In this document: positions 1 through 5,774 of the stretch, piece after piece
Layout of the letters: each line of letters begins with the position of its first letter
How positions within the stretch are numbered: the first letter of the stretch is position 1
Assembly (NCBI GenBank): GCA_003702465.1
Contig: REGF01000035.1
Coordinates: 1 to 10,124 of the forward strand
DNA: 10,124 nt
DNA from: Candidatus Nitrosomarinus sp.
Lineage (GTDB): Archaea > Thermoproteota > Nitrososphaeria > Nitrososphaerales > Nitrosopumilaceae
Reading direction: 5' to 3'
Position numbers and translations under genes: made by a program
The notes under the pieces: model-generated
Told to the model about the DNA's origin: nothing
What the model saw: the letters and a program-made list of their open reading frames with translations, nothing else
Databases searched by the model: none

Positions 1-193
1 TTGCTTCTAAAGCTCGTTGCATAGCTATCTTAGATAATTCCTCTGGATGGATTTTACATTCACCATCAGTTATTCTAATTGAAATATTGTGATTGTATGT
101 ATCTGAATTATCATTAATCAAAATCTGCACCTCATTGAAGAGTTCATAATCTCCATTTTTTAATTCATCATTATTCTTTTGTGTTAATTTCAT
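1..193 (-). CDS. Hypothetical protein, N-terminal part (runs off the left edge)
   Basis: An open frame on the minus strand starts with ATG at 193 and stays open for 64 codons to the window edge, so the C-terminus is missing. The visible protein begins MKLTQKNNDELKNGDYELF and continues as a polar, Asn/Asp-rich sequence with a strand-like piece (HNISIRIT) and a helix-like end (PEELSKIAMQRALEA). There is no signal peptide, membrane segment or motif that I recognise. It is divergent from the NikR-like regulator; the 69-93 bp between the two starts must hold both promoters, so the regulator could control this gene, but that is only inference from position. Codon and base composition match the neighbours. 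The unbroken frame and ordinary ATG support a real gene; function unknown. Confidence 0.6.
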   Translation of the reverse strand, partial: MKLTQKNNDELKNGDYELFNEVQILINDNSDTYNHNISIRITDGECKIHPEELSKIAMQRALEA

Positions 194-262
194 TTTCAAC
201 CTAACTATATTTTAATTATTAATAAATCTATAAAATCTTAATAATATTTTGTTAAAATTTTT
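194..262. promoter_or_regulatory. Divergent intergenic promoter region
   Basis: This AT-rich spacer separates the left-edge gene (minus) from the NikR-like gene (plus). On the plus strand CTATAAAAT at 228-236 is a good TATA box, placing transcription start near 258-262, so the message would be leaderless for the ATG at 263 or carry a leader of about 25 nt for the ATG at 287. On the minus strand a weaker AT box (TTATTAATAA, about 217-226) lies about 28 nt before the ATG at 193. No clear inverted repeat typical of a NikR operator was found by eye. Confidence 0.4.
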
Positions 263-286
263 ATGTTTCTTAATAAAAGCAACTAC

Positions 287-670
287 ATGCCAATTGTTTC
301 AATTTCATTAAATGATGAAATTCTCAAACAAATTGATAATTTACAATCTACTATGGGATTTTCAGGTAGATCAGATGCAATAAGAGCAGGGATACGAAGC
401 TTTGTTTCTGAAGAGAAACAAAAACAAGATCTTTCAGGAGAAGTTAATGCCATTTTATTAGTAGTACATAATGATGAATATGATAACGAAGTAAACGGAA
501 TCAAACATTCCTATGAAGACCTCATCACTATGCATCTTCACAATAAGATTGATGGAGAAAAATGTATGGAACTTTTCATCTTAAAAGGAGAATCAGAAAA
601 GGTTACTGAAATTACAAAAAATTTTCAAATTAATAAAAAAATGGATACAATCAAGTTAGTTGCATTATAA
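287..670 (+). CDS. NikR/CopG-type ribbon-helix-helix metal-responsive regulator (variant metal site)
   Basis: Predicted DNA-binding transcription regulator of the NikR family, 127 aa from the chosen ATG. The N-terminus (MPIVSISLNDEILKQIDNL, then GFSGRSDAIRAGIRSF) is a ribbon-helix-helix domain: a beta strand that reads DNA, then two helices. The C-terminal half resembles the NikR ACT-like metal-sensing domain, ending in a CMELFILKG segment. Aligned without gaps to classical NikR ligands H76, H87, H89 and C95, it keeps His74, His85 and Cys93, but the second His of the HxH pair is Lys87; an extra His lies at 83. The metal may therefore not be nickel. The in-frame ATG at 263 gives eight more residues; I prefer 287 because MPIVSISL fits the usual start of such proteins as I recall them, though a TATA box at 228-236 would make 263 nearly leaderless. 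The family call is firm; the metal is unknown. Confidence 0.8.
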   Translation: MPIVSISLNDEILKQIDNLQSTMGFSGRSDAIRAGIRSFVSEEKQKQDLSGEVNAILLVVHNDEYDNEVNGIKHSYEDLITMHLHNKIDGEKCMELFILKGESEKVTEITKNFQINKKMDTIKLVAL

Positions 671-677
671 TCGATAA

Positions 678-705
678 TTAAAAAAAATCATTTTCATTAA
701 ATGAT
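678..705 (-). terminator. Hairpin plus T-tract, terminator for the cupredoxin gene
   Basis: Positions 687-705 form a 7-bp stem (ATCATTT/AAATGAT) with a 5-nt loop. Read on the minus strand it is followed at once by a run of T (the A-run at 680-687). It lies about 40 nt past the stop of the minus-strand gene at 748 and 8-17 nt past the stop of the plus-strand regulator, so it separates two convergent genes. The T-run is on the minus-strand side, so it best serves the cupredoxin gene. Confidence 0.5.
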
Positions 706-747
706 AAACTTACAAAACTAAATTACTATCAGTTCAGTTTGAAAAAA

Positions 748-1176
748 TTAATTTTTTCTAAATTGAATTGCTTTTACAATACCAAATGCTGGTAATCCAA
801 CATACATTCCAAGATTCAATGCAATTACTGATAATCCAAGTCCTAAAACTTCACTTTCAGTTTCAGCGCTTTCCATAATTGTCAAAGTTGAGAGCATTGG
901 AGTTAGGCCAGCTTTTACAATCTCTTTGAACACTGGATTTTCACGTTCCATGTCTGCAATGTATGGTGAGAATGAATAGTATGCTTCATTGAATGTGGTC
1001 ATAAATGCAGATCCAGATTCTGTATTCATTAATTGATTATCACGAATTTCTCTAAGCATTTGGACTTGTGGTGCTAATTCAGAACCGTATGTTGCTGTTG
1101 CAATAAGACAACCGCCACCTTCTTCGGATGATTCTTGAGGTGCTGCAACTGGTTCTTCTACGACTTGTTCAATTAC
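748..1176 (-). repeat. C-terminal module, copy 1 (paired with 1787-2215)
   Basis: This segment encodes the C-terminal 143 residues of the cupredoxin protein and aligns without gaps, at a constant offset of 1039 bp, to 1787-2215 in the neighbouring gene. Within it 800-900 is identical base for base to 1839-1939 (101 bp). Other parts differ mostly at synonymous positions plus 17 amino-acid changes by my hand count. Confidence 0.85.
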
Positions 1177-1728
1177 TGCTACATTTTTCATAACTTCTTC
1201 TACTTTTACTGGTTCTTCAATTACTTCTTCTTTAACTGGTTCTTCAATTACTTCTTCAGTATGAGTTTCTTTTTCAGAATGAGTTTTATCTCCTCCATCT
1301 TGTACAATAATTGTTCCTTGCATCCATGGATGAATCATATCAAAATAAGCAAATTCTCCAACATTTTCAGCAGTCCATTCAAAAGAAGTACCTGGTTCTA
1401 ACATTCCTGAATTAAATTCAGTTCCAATTACATCATCTGATGGTGAACCTGAAGTGAATGTGTGTTTAACGTTATCTGTATTTGAAAATATTATGAGACT
1501 ACCAGCGTATACTGTTACTGTATTTGGACTGAAACAACCATTGTCTGTTAGTTCACAGCCTGGACCAGAACCAGAACCTGATACTGGTGTAATTGTAACT
1601 GAATGATGATCAGCATATGCACTGTGTATTGGATGAAGATAATCTGCAAAACTTGCAGGTGACATGGCAATTAATCCTGTCACAATAGTAAATAATACAA
1701 AGATTGAGCTAATTGCTTTGGTCTTCAT
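748..1728 (-). CDS. Secreted cupredoxin-like protein with C-terminal CFI-box-like module
   Basis: Exported 326-aa protein. Residues 1-28 are a signal peptide (basic MKTK, hydrophobic core, cleavage likely after ASFA). Residues about 43-143 are a plastocyanin/cupredoxin domain with a probable disulfide pair Cys58/Cys65, as in other thaumarchaeal cupredoxins. The expected copper ligands are His89 (VKHTF), position 130, His133 and Met136 (IHPWM). Position 130, normally Cys, is Asp (codon GAT), so a blue type-1 site cannot form as such. An acidic linker with a tandem EEVIEEPVK repeat (158-175) leads to a CFI-box-like motif (CLIATATYG, Cys207), a helical region with LREIRD, and a terminal membrane segment (about 294-320) ending in basic residues. 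The last 143 residues are about 88% identical to the end of the next gene upstream. Cell-surface copper binding or electron transfer is possible; redox activity is doubtful. Confidence 0.85.
   Translation of the reverse strand: MKTKAISSIFVLFTIVTGLIAMSPASFADYLHPIHSAYADHHSVTITPVSGSGSGPGCELTDNGCFSPNTVTVYAGSLIIFSNTDNVKHTFTSGSPSDDVIGTEFNSGMLEPGTSFEWTAENVGEFAYFDMIHPWMQGTIIVQDGGDKTHSEKETHTEEVIEEPVKEEVIEEPVKVEEVMKNVAVIEQVVEEPVAAPQESSEEGGGCLIATATYGSELAPQVQMLREIRDNQLMNTESGSAFMTTFNEAYYSFSPYIADMERENPVFKEIVKAGLTPMLSTLTIMESAETESEVLGLGLSVIALNLGMYVGLPAFGIVKAIQFRKN
1204..1257 (-). repeat. Tandem 27-bp repeat encoding EEVIEEPVK twice
   Basis: Two adjacent 27-bp units (1204-1230 and 1231-1257) differ at a single base and encode the same nine residues, EEVIEEPVK, in the linker between the cupredoxin domain and the CFI-box module. 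A degenerate relative (VIEQVVEEPV) follows in the protein. This looks like slippage expansion of an acidic, Pro-containing spacer. Confidence 0.8.
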
Positions 1729-1749
1729 TAAACAAATTATTTCTATGCA

Positions 1750-1760
1750 TACATAAAAAC
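1750..1760 (-). promoter_or_regulatory. Candidate TATA box for the cupredoxin gene
   Basis: In the 58-bp gap between the two exported-protein genes the minus strand reads GTTTTTATGT, centred about 28 nt before the ATG at 1728. That spacing would give a nearly leaderless transcript separate from the upstream gene. The match to a TATA consensus is moderate, and readthrough from upstream is equally possible. Confidence 0.35.
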
Positions 1761-1786
1761 TTCTCTAGTATTCTAAACTAGTATAA

Positions 1787-2215
1787 TTACTGTTTTTTAA
1801 TTTGGTACAATTTTACAATACCAATAACTGGTAATCCTACATACATTCCAAGATTCAATGCAATTACTGATAATCCAAGTCCTAAAACTTCACTTTCAGT
1901 TTCAGCGCTTTCCATAATTGTCAAAGTTGAGAGCATTGGTGTCAATCCAGCTTTTACAATTTCTTTGAATACTGGACTTTCACGTTGCATGTCTGCAATT
2001 GTTGGACTGAAGGTGTAATACAATTCGTTAAATCCAGACATGAAAGATTTTCCAGATTCTGTGTTCATTAATTGATTATCTCTAATTTCTCTTAACATCT
2101 GAACTTGTGGTGCAAGTTCTGAGCCGTATGCTGCTGTTGCAATTAGGCAACCTCCTCCTTCTTCAGATGATTCTTGAGGTGCTGCAACTGGTTCTTCTAC
2201 TACTTGTTCAATTAC
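1787..2215 (-). repeat. C-terminal module, copy 2 (paired with 748-1176)
   Basis: This is the second copy of the shared 143-codon module, in the same orientation and with no insertions or deletions relative to copy 1. The identical block is 1839-1939, which encodes a Pro-Met-Leu-Ser-Thr stretch through most of the terminal membrane segment. Confidence 0.85.
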
Positions 2216-3514
2216 TGCAGCTTTCTTTTCTCCAGTTGTTTTATCAACAACAACAAAAGCAAATTCTGTTTCTTGTCCAGTATTTCGAATATTTTCAAAT
2301 TTAACTATTGTAGGTCCTGTCTGATCTTCAGAAAATGTGAACTTTTCAAAATCACCACCTACTTCAGCATTATCACTTACACGATGAAGTTCTTCATTAT
2401 TCTGAATTATGACAAATGTATAATCAGATAATCTCATTGGTGAATCAGTATAACTATCTCTAATTGTAAAAACAAAATTTGTAGGAACTCCAGCTTCAAT
2501 ATTTACAGGATCCCATGACAAATTGACTTTGAATTCTTCACTCTCACTATAAGCAATTAAAGGAAATTTCGTTTCTTGACTTGCTGTTAGTTTGAAGTCC
2601 ATTTTATCTGGCAATGGTTGTTCAGCTTTTCGCATTTCATTTTTCAAGTAACGAAGATGATCTTGCAATAAAACATAGTGAACTGTACGATCATCATCAT
2701 AGGTATAATCATCAACAGTAACTGAAGATTTGAATAATTTGATATCATTAACATAACCAGTATAGCTAGGACTCAAAAATTCTTCAAAATCTTTTGGAAA
2801 CTGTGTTTCAACATGAATGACGTTCACATGAGACATTTTACTTTCATTCCAATCAAATGGCATTTCAAAAGTTACTTCTTTTTTATCAGAATCATATTGA
2901 AAATTTGAAATTGAATCAAAATATGATTTAGTACCAAATTCTACATCTTGATTATTTTGATCTTTTTGTGGAAAAGATTTGGACTCAACAATGGTTAAAT
3001 CAGCAGTATACACACCAGAATCCTCTATGATGTTTGTAGGCTCATCAATAGTTCTTATCTCAATTTCAAAGGTATACAGTCCTCCTGAATTAAAAATTGG
3101 ACCTGTGATTTCTACAGGATTAGATTCAGTTCCATACCATGCTCCAAGTAAAGAATCCTTTTCTCCCACAATTGTGATATCTCCATCATTTGTAGGTGTT
3201 ACAATAATTGGTAAAATTCCATCTTCAGTGAAAAAATAGTTGCGTAATATCATTTCATCTTGATAAAAAATTCCAATAAGATATGTTACATTTTTGGCAG
3301 TTTCGTCAGTTTCATTATTTGTTGCAGTAAGTGTGATTTGTTCTTGTTCGTTTTCAAAAATCATAGGCATTTCAACAGAAACAGAGAATTGTTGTTCTTG
3401 GATGTTTATTGAAGAGATTGTATCAATTCCCAAACCATGTCCATAAACACTACTTGCTGGAAACAATAGACAAAACATCATTGATAAAATGAAAAAATTC
3501 TTTGTAGACATCAT
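1787..3514 (-). CDS. Secreted beta-rich surface protein with C-terminal CFI-box-like module
   Basis: Exported protein of 575 aa from the ATG at 3514. The open frame extends to a TTG at 3523, but two consecutive ATG codons follow and fit a normal signal peptide better (MMSTKNFFILSMMF, cleavage near SSVYG). The mature part starts HGLGID and is beta-strand rich to about residue 430 (numbered from the TTG), probably two or more immunoglobulin-like sandwiches. Motifs such as GPIFNSGGLYTFEIE, MPFDWNE and VNLSWDP recall a secreted family widespread in Nitrosopumilus-type genomes with no known function. Residues 436-578 repeat the module of the cupredoxin neighbour: EEPVAAPQ linker, CLIATAAYG (Cys459), LREIRD, and a terminal membrane segment with a KKQ tail. 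The gene starts 18 nt after the Lon-domain gene, so the two may be cotranscribed. A surface-anchored structural or adhesive role is inference. Confidence 0.8.
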   Translation of the reverse strand: MMSTKNFFILSMMFCLLFPASSVYGHGLGIDTISSINIQEQQFSVSVEMPMIFENEQEQITLTATNNETDETAKNVTYLIGIFYQDEMILRNYFFTEDGILPIIVTPTNDGDITIVGEKDSLLGAWYGTESNPVEITGPIFNSGGLYTFEIEIRTIDEPTNIIEDSGVYTADLTIVESKSFPQKDQNNQDVEFGTKSYFDSISNFQYDSDKKEVTFEMPFDWNESKMSHVNVIHVETQFPKDFEEFLSPSYTGYVNDIKLFKSSVTVDDYTYDDDRTVHYVLLQDHLRYLKNEMRKAEQPLPDKMDFKLTASQETKFPLIAYSESEEFKVNLSWDPVNIEAGVPTNFVFTIRDSYTDSPMRLSDYTFVIIQNNEELHRVSDNAEVGGDFEKFTFSEDQTGPTIVKFENIRNTGQETEFAFVVVDKTTGEKKAAVIEQVVEEPVAAPQESSEEGGGCLIATAAYGSELAPQVQMLREIRDNQLMNTESGKSFMSGFNELYYTFSPTIADMQRESPVFKEIVKAGLTPMLSTLTIMESAETESEVLGLGLSVIALNLGMYVGLPVIGIVKLYQIKKQ

Positions 3515-3532
3515 TATTCTCAAATTATAGTA

Positions 3533-4243
3533 CTATTTTACTGTCAGTAATTCCTTGGTTCTTTCAATGAGGTCTTCCATAGTTGTTGCTTCTAAAAGTG
3601 GTTGAAGATCATTAGGATCTTTTGCACCAAGTGCAGCTAGAGAATAAATGTAATCAATTGTTGGAGAATCACTAGTTAGATAGTATTGTTCCAAAACATG
3701 ATCAAGAGCATGAGATTCAACTACTTGTGGCAATGCTTGATGTATGATTTTCTTTTTCCATAATTCAACTAATGCATTCCATCTAACTAATGAAAGATTT
3801 TGATCAATTTCAGGAATTAATTCTACTTCAGCTTGAATGTACATTTTTTCTTCAGTTCCAACTTTCTCATGAATTTTTGATATTTCTTCATGGCCTTCAA
3901 CTGAAAGAGGATCATAATTATCAGGTTGTGAAATTGAAGGTGGAATTATTCTTTTAATCCTAAATGAATTTCGACCCATTGTTTCAATATGAAGTTGTAA
4001 TCCATCCATTTCTACATCTTCGCATTTACTAATTTTAGCAATTGTTCCAACCAATTTTGGTGAGTTCCATCCATTAACTGAACTTTGTTCATCTATCAAA
4101 CAAACACCAAATTGACCATCTCCAAGCATGCAATCATCTACAAGTTGTTTGTATCTAGGCTCAAAAATTCTAAGAGGTAATTCTTGCCTTGGAAATAAAA
4201 CCAAGTCTAATGGGAAAATTGGAATAATTTTAGTCTCATTCAT
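3533..4243 (-). CDS. Stand-alone Lon N-terminal (substrate-binding) domain protein
   Basis: A 236-aa cytoplasmic protein that opens with the hallmark of the LON substrate-binding (PUA-like) domain: IPIFPLDLVLFPRQELPLR followed by IFEPRY and a conserved Cys-Met turn. The beta-barrel half spans about residues 6-100 (VGTIAKISK and RFRIKRII-like strands), then a helical half to about residue 200. No AAA+ ATPase or protease domain follows, so this is not Lon protease but the free-standing type common in bacteria and some archaea. Its role is unproven; it may bind misfolded or specific proteins and pass them to a protease or E3-like partner. ATG at 4243 is chosen because the motif begins six residues later and a TATA box lies about 26 nt upstream. 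It precedes the exported-protein genes on the same strand. Confidence 0.85.
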   Translation of the reverse strand: MNETKIIPIFPLDLVLFPRQELPLRIFEPRYKQLVDDCMLGDGQFGVCLIDEQSSVNGWNSPKLVGTIAKISKCEDVEMDGLQLHIETMGRNSFRIKRIIPPSISQPDNYDPLSVEGHEEISKIHEKVGTEEKMYIQAEVELIPEIDQNLSLVRWNALVELWKKKIIHQALPQVVESHALDHVLEQYYLTSDSPTIDYIYSLAALGAKDPNDLQPLLEATTMEDLIERTKELLTVK

Positions 4244-4264
4244 TTAATCATCATTTACGGTTTC

Positions 4265-4272
4265 TAAATATA
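4265..4272 (-). promoter_or_regulatory. TATA box for the Lon-domain gene
   Basis: The minus strand reads TATATTTA here, centred about 26 nt before the ATG at 4243. This is the spacing expected between an archaeal TATA box and the transcription start, so the mRNA would be leaderless. It lies in the 51-bp gap after the pyrB stop, which suggests the Lon-domain gene is transcribed independently of pyrB. Confidence 0.5.
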
Positions 4273-4294
4273 TGGAATACGGAAACTTGGAAAA

Positions 4295-5224
4295 TTAAAA
4301 TTCATTTTCATTTAATGTTAATCCTAACAAAGTTGCACGAGTATATTTTCCATATTCAGCTTGTTGAAAGTATTTTGCATTTTTGGTTTTATCAACTTCA
4401 GTAGAAATTTCATCAATTCGAGGTAATGGGTGTAAAATTATTGAATCATCTTTCATTTGATTAATTAGATCTAAACCAACTACATAACTACCCTTAACTT
4501 TTAGATATTCTTCTTCATCTGGAAATCTCTCTTTTTGGATTCTTGTCACATACAAAACATCTAGCTCATCAATATGATCTTCAAGTTGAGTTGATTCAGT
4601 AAAGTCAATATTCTTTTTAATGTCATAAGTAGAATCAGATCTTATTCTCAAAGATTCTGGGGATATTAATCGAACATCAACATCATAATTTCCTAAACCA
4701 TACAACAAGGAGTAAACTGTTCTTCCGTATTTCAAATCTCCAACAATACCAATTTTTAATCCATCAATCTTTTTCTTTTCTTTTTTGATTGTATACAAAT
4801 CTTGGATTGCTTGAGTAGGATGTTCTTCAGTTCCACTACCAGCATTAATTACAGGTTTGTCTGAAATTTCTGAAGCAAATCTACTTGAACCATCAAGTGG
4901 ATGTCGTAAAACTAGAGCATCAGAATATATCGACATAATTTTTACAGTGTCTGCAAGACTTTCACCTTTTTGAGTTGATGAAGATGAAATATTTGAAATG
5001 CCCAATGAGTTTCCACCAATTGATGCCATAGCAGATTCAAAACTTAACCTAGTTCTAGTACTAGGTTCATAAAACAAATATCCCAAAGTATTTCCTTTAC
5101 AAATTTCCCTCCTTTGAGAAGGATCAAGCTGAATCATCTTATCTGTTGATGCAAAGATTTTTTCTAATTGATCTTTACCAAAGTCCTTAATTGAAATAAT
5201 GTCCTGATTGTAGAATTCATTCAT
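4295..5224 (-). CDS. pyrB: Aspartate carbamoyltransferase, catalytic chain
   Basis: Catalyses carbamoyl phosphate plus L-aspartate to N-carbamoyl-aspartate, the first committed step of pyrimidine synthesis; cytoplasmic, active as trimers joined by the regulatory chain. The 309-aa length is normal. Visible active-site motifs: carbamoyl-phosphate loop EPSTRTR (53-59), STQKGES with Lys86, LRHP with Arg107, EEHPTQ with His135 and Gln138, GRTV with Arg168, TRIQ with Arg228, and HPLPR (265-269). All key residues are present; the usual GDG before HPTQ reads GSG, which I regard as a tolerated variant. ATG at 5224 gives the normal N-terminus (FYNQDIISI). Unusually, the gene is divergent from pyrI, with only about 41 bp between the starts, and its TATA-like box lies within that gap. 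Confidence 0.95.
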   Translation of the reverse strand: MNEFYNQDIISIKDFGKDQLEKIFASTDKMIQLDPSQRREICKGNTLGYLFYEPSTRTRLSFESAMASIGGNSLGISNISSSSTQKGESLADTVKIMSIYSDALVLRHPLDGSSRFASEISDKPVINAGSGTEEHPTQAIQDLYTIKKEKKKIDGLKIGIVGDLKYGRTVYSLLYGLGNYDVDVRLISPESLRIRSDSTYDIKKNIDFTESTQLEDHIDELDVLYVTRIQKERFPDEEEYLKVKGSYVVGLDLINQMKDDSIILHPLPRIDEISTEVDKTKNAKYFQQAEYGKYTRATLLGLTLNENEF

Positions 5225-5230
5225 TCTTTC

Positions 5231-5242
5231 AATAATATATAC
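5231..5242 (+). promoter_or_regulatory. TATA box for pyrI
   Basis: AATAATATATAC is centred near 5237, about 29 nt before the ATG at 5266, fitting a leaderless pyrI transcript. The same bases fall inside the first nucleotides that polymerase would occupy at the divergent pyrB promoter. Confidence 0.5.
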
Positions 5243-5248
5243 AAGTGA

Positions 5249-5257
5249 CTATACAAA
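5249..5257 (-). promoter_or_regulatory. TATA-like box for pyrB
   Basis: The minus strand reads TTTGTATAG, centred at 5253, 29 nt before the pyrB ATG at 5224, again fitting leaderless transcription. It lies to the right of the pyrI TATA box, so the two opposed promoters are interleaved. Confidence 0.45.
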
Positions 5258-5265
5258 GTATTCTG

Positions 5266-5727
5266 ATGGAACAGTCTGAACTCATGGTTCGACGAATCAA
5301 AGAAGGCACAGTTATTGATCATATTGATGAAGGAAAAGGCCTTCAGGTTCTCGATGCCTTAAGAATTGACGGTCAAGATGGTAGTTTGATTACTTTAGCC
5401 ATGAATGTTCCAAGTGGAAAATCAAAGAAAAAGGACATTATCAAAGTTGAAAATAGATTTCTAAAAGATGATGATACAAATAAAATTGCAATTATTGCTT
5501 CTAAAGCAACTATCAATATAATAAAAAATTACAAGTTAATTGAAAAAAGGCGAGTTGCACTTCCAAATGAAATTGATAAAATATTTCGTTGTACCAATCC
5601 TGATTGTATCACAAACAGTACAGAGCATATCGAATCAATAATGGATGTAATTGACAAAGAAGGAATGGTTCTCAAATGTAGATATTGTGCAAGAATTCTA
5701 GATGTTAGTAAAATAAAGTATAATTAA
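5266..5727 (+). CDS. pyrI: Aspartate carbamoyltransferase, regulatory chain
   Basis: Regulatory subunit that links catalytic trimers and binds nucleotide effectors. Started at ATG 5266 it is 153 aa, the same length as E. coli PyrI. The N-terminal domain has the nucleotide-site signature (IKEGTVIDHI) followed by the allosteric fold; the C-terminal zinc domain has four Cys at 109, 114, 138 and 141 (CTNPDC and CRYC), the same numbers as the E. coli zinc ligands. A GTG at 5245 would add seven residues, but a TATA box 29 nt before 5266 and the family length favour the ATG. The pyrB partner is divergent rather than cotranscribed, so subunit balance must be set at two separate promoters. Confidence 0.93.
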   Translation: MEQSELMVRRIKEGTVIDHIDEGKGLQVLDALRIDGQDGSLITLAMNVPSGKSKKKDIIKVENRFLKDDDTNKIAIIASKATINIIKNYKLIEKRRVALPNEIDKIFRCTNPDCITNSTEHIESIMDVIDKEGMVLKCRYCARILDVSKIKYN

Positions 5728-5774
5728 AAAATAAAATTAAAAATTGAAAAGTTTGTAGTAAGGACTATTGTCCT
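5728..5774 (-). terminator. Hairpin and T-rich tract ending the atpK transcript
   Basis: AGGAC-TATT-GTCCT at 5761-5774 is a perfect 5-bp stem with a 4-nt loop that includes the atpK stop codon (5765-5767). Read on the minus strand it is followed by a T-rich stretch with runs of 4-6 T across 5728-5750. Archaeal termination depends mainly on such T-runs; the stem is short. The region also separates convergent pyrI. Confidence 0.4.

Noticed and set aside
1765..1781. Inverted repeat CTAGT-N7-ACTAG between the two exported-protein genes
   Set aside because: The stem is only 5 bp with no T-tract directly after it, so it is within chance for AT-rich DNA; it could be an operator, but nothing supports that.
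800..1939. Assembly artefact as the cause of the duplicated block
   Set aside because: The copies differ at many positions on both sides of the 101-bp identical part, and each is in frame with a different N-terminal protein, so a simple misassembly is unlikely.
1135..2431. Plus-strand open frames at 1135-1401, 2107-2304 and 2174-2431, two of which begin with the same MRCCNWFF sequence
   Set aside because: They are antisense to the duplicated C-terminal module and its linker; their similarity only mirrors the duplication, and their composition (Phe/Asn or Leu/Gln runs) is not protein-like.
3512..3523. TTG start at 3523 for the beta-rich secreted protein
   Set aside because: Two ATG codons follow at 3514 and 3511 and give a normal signal peptide; nothing favours the TTG.
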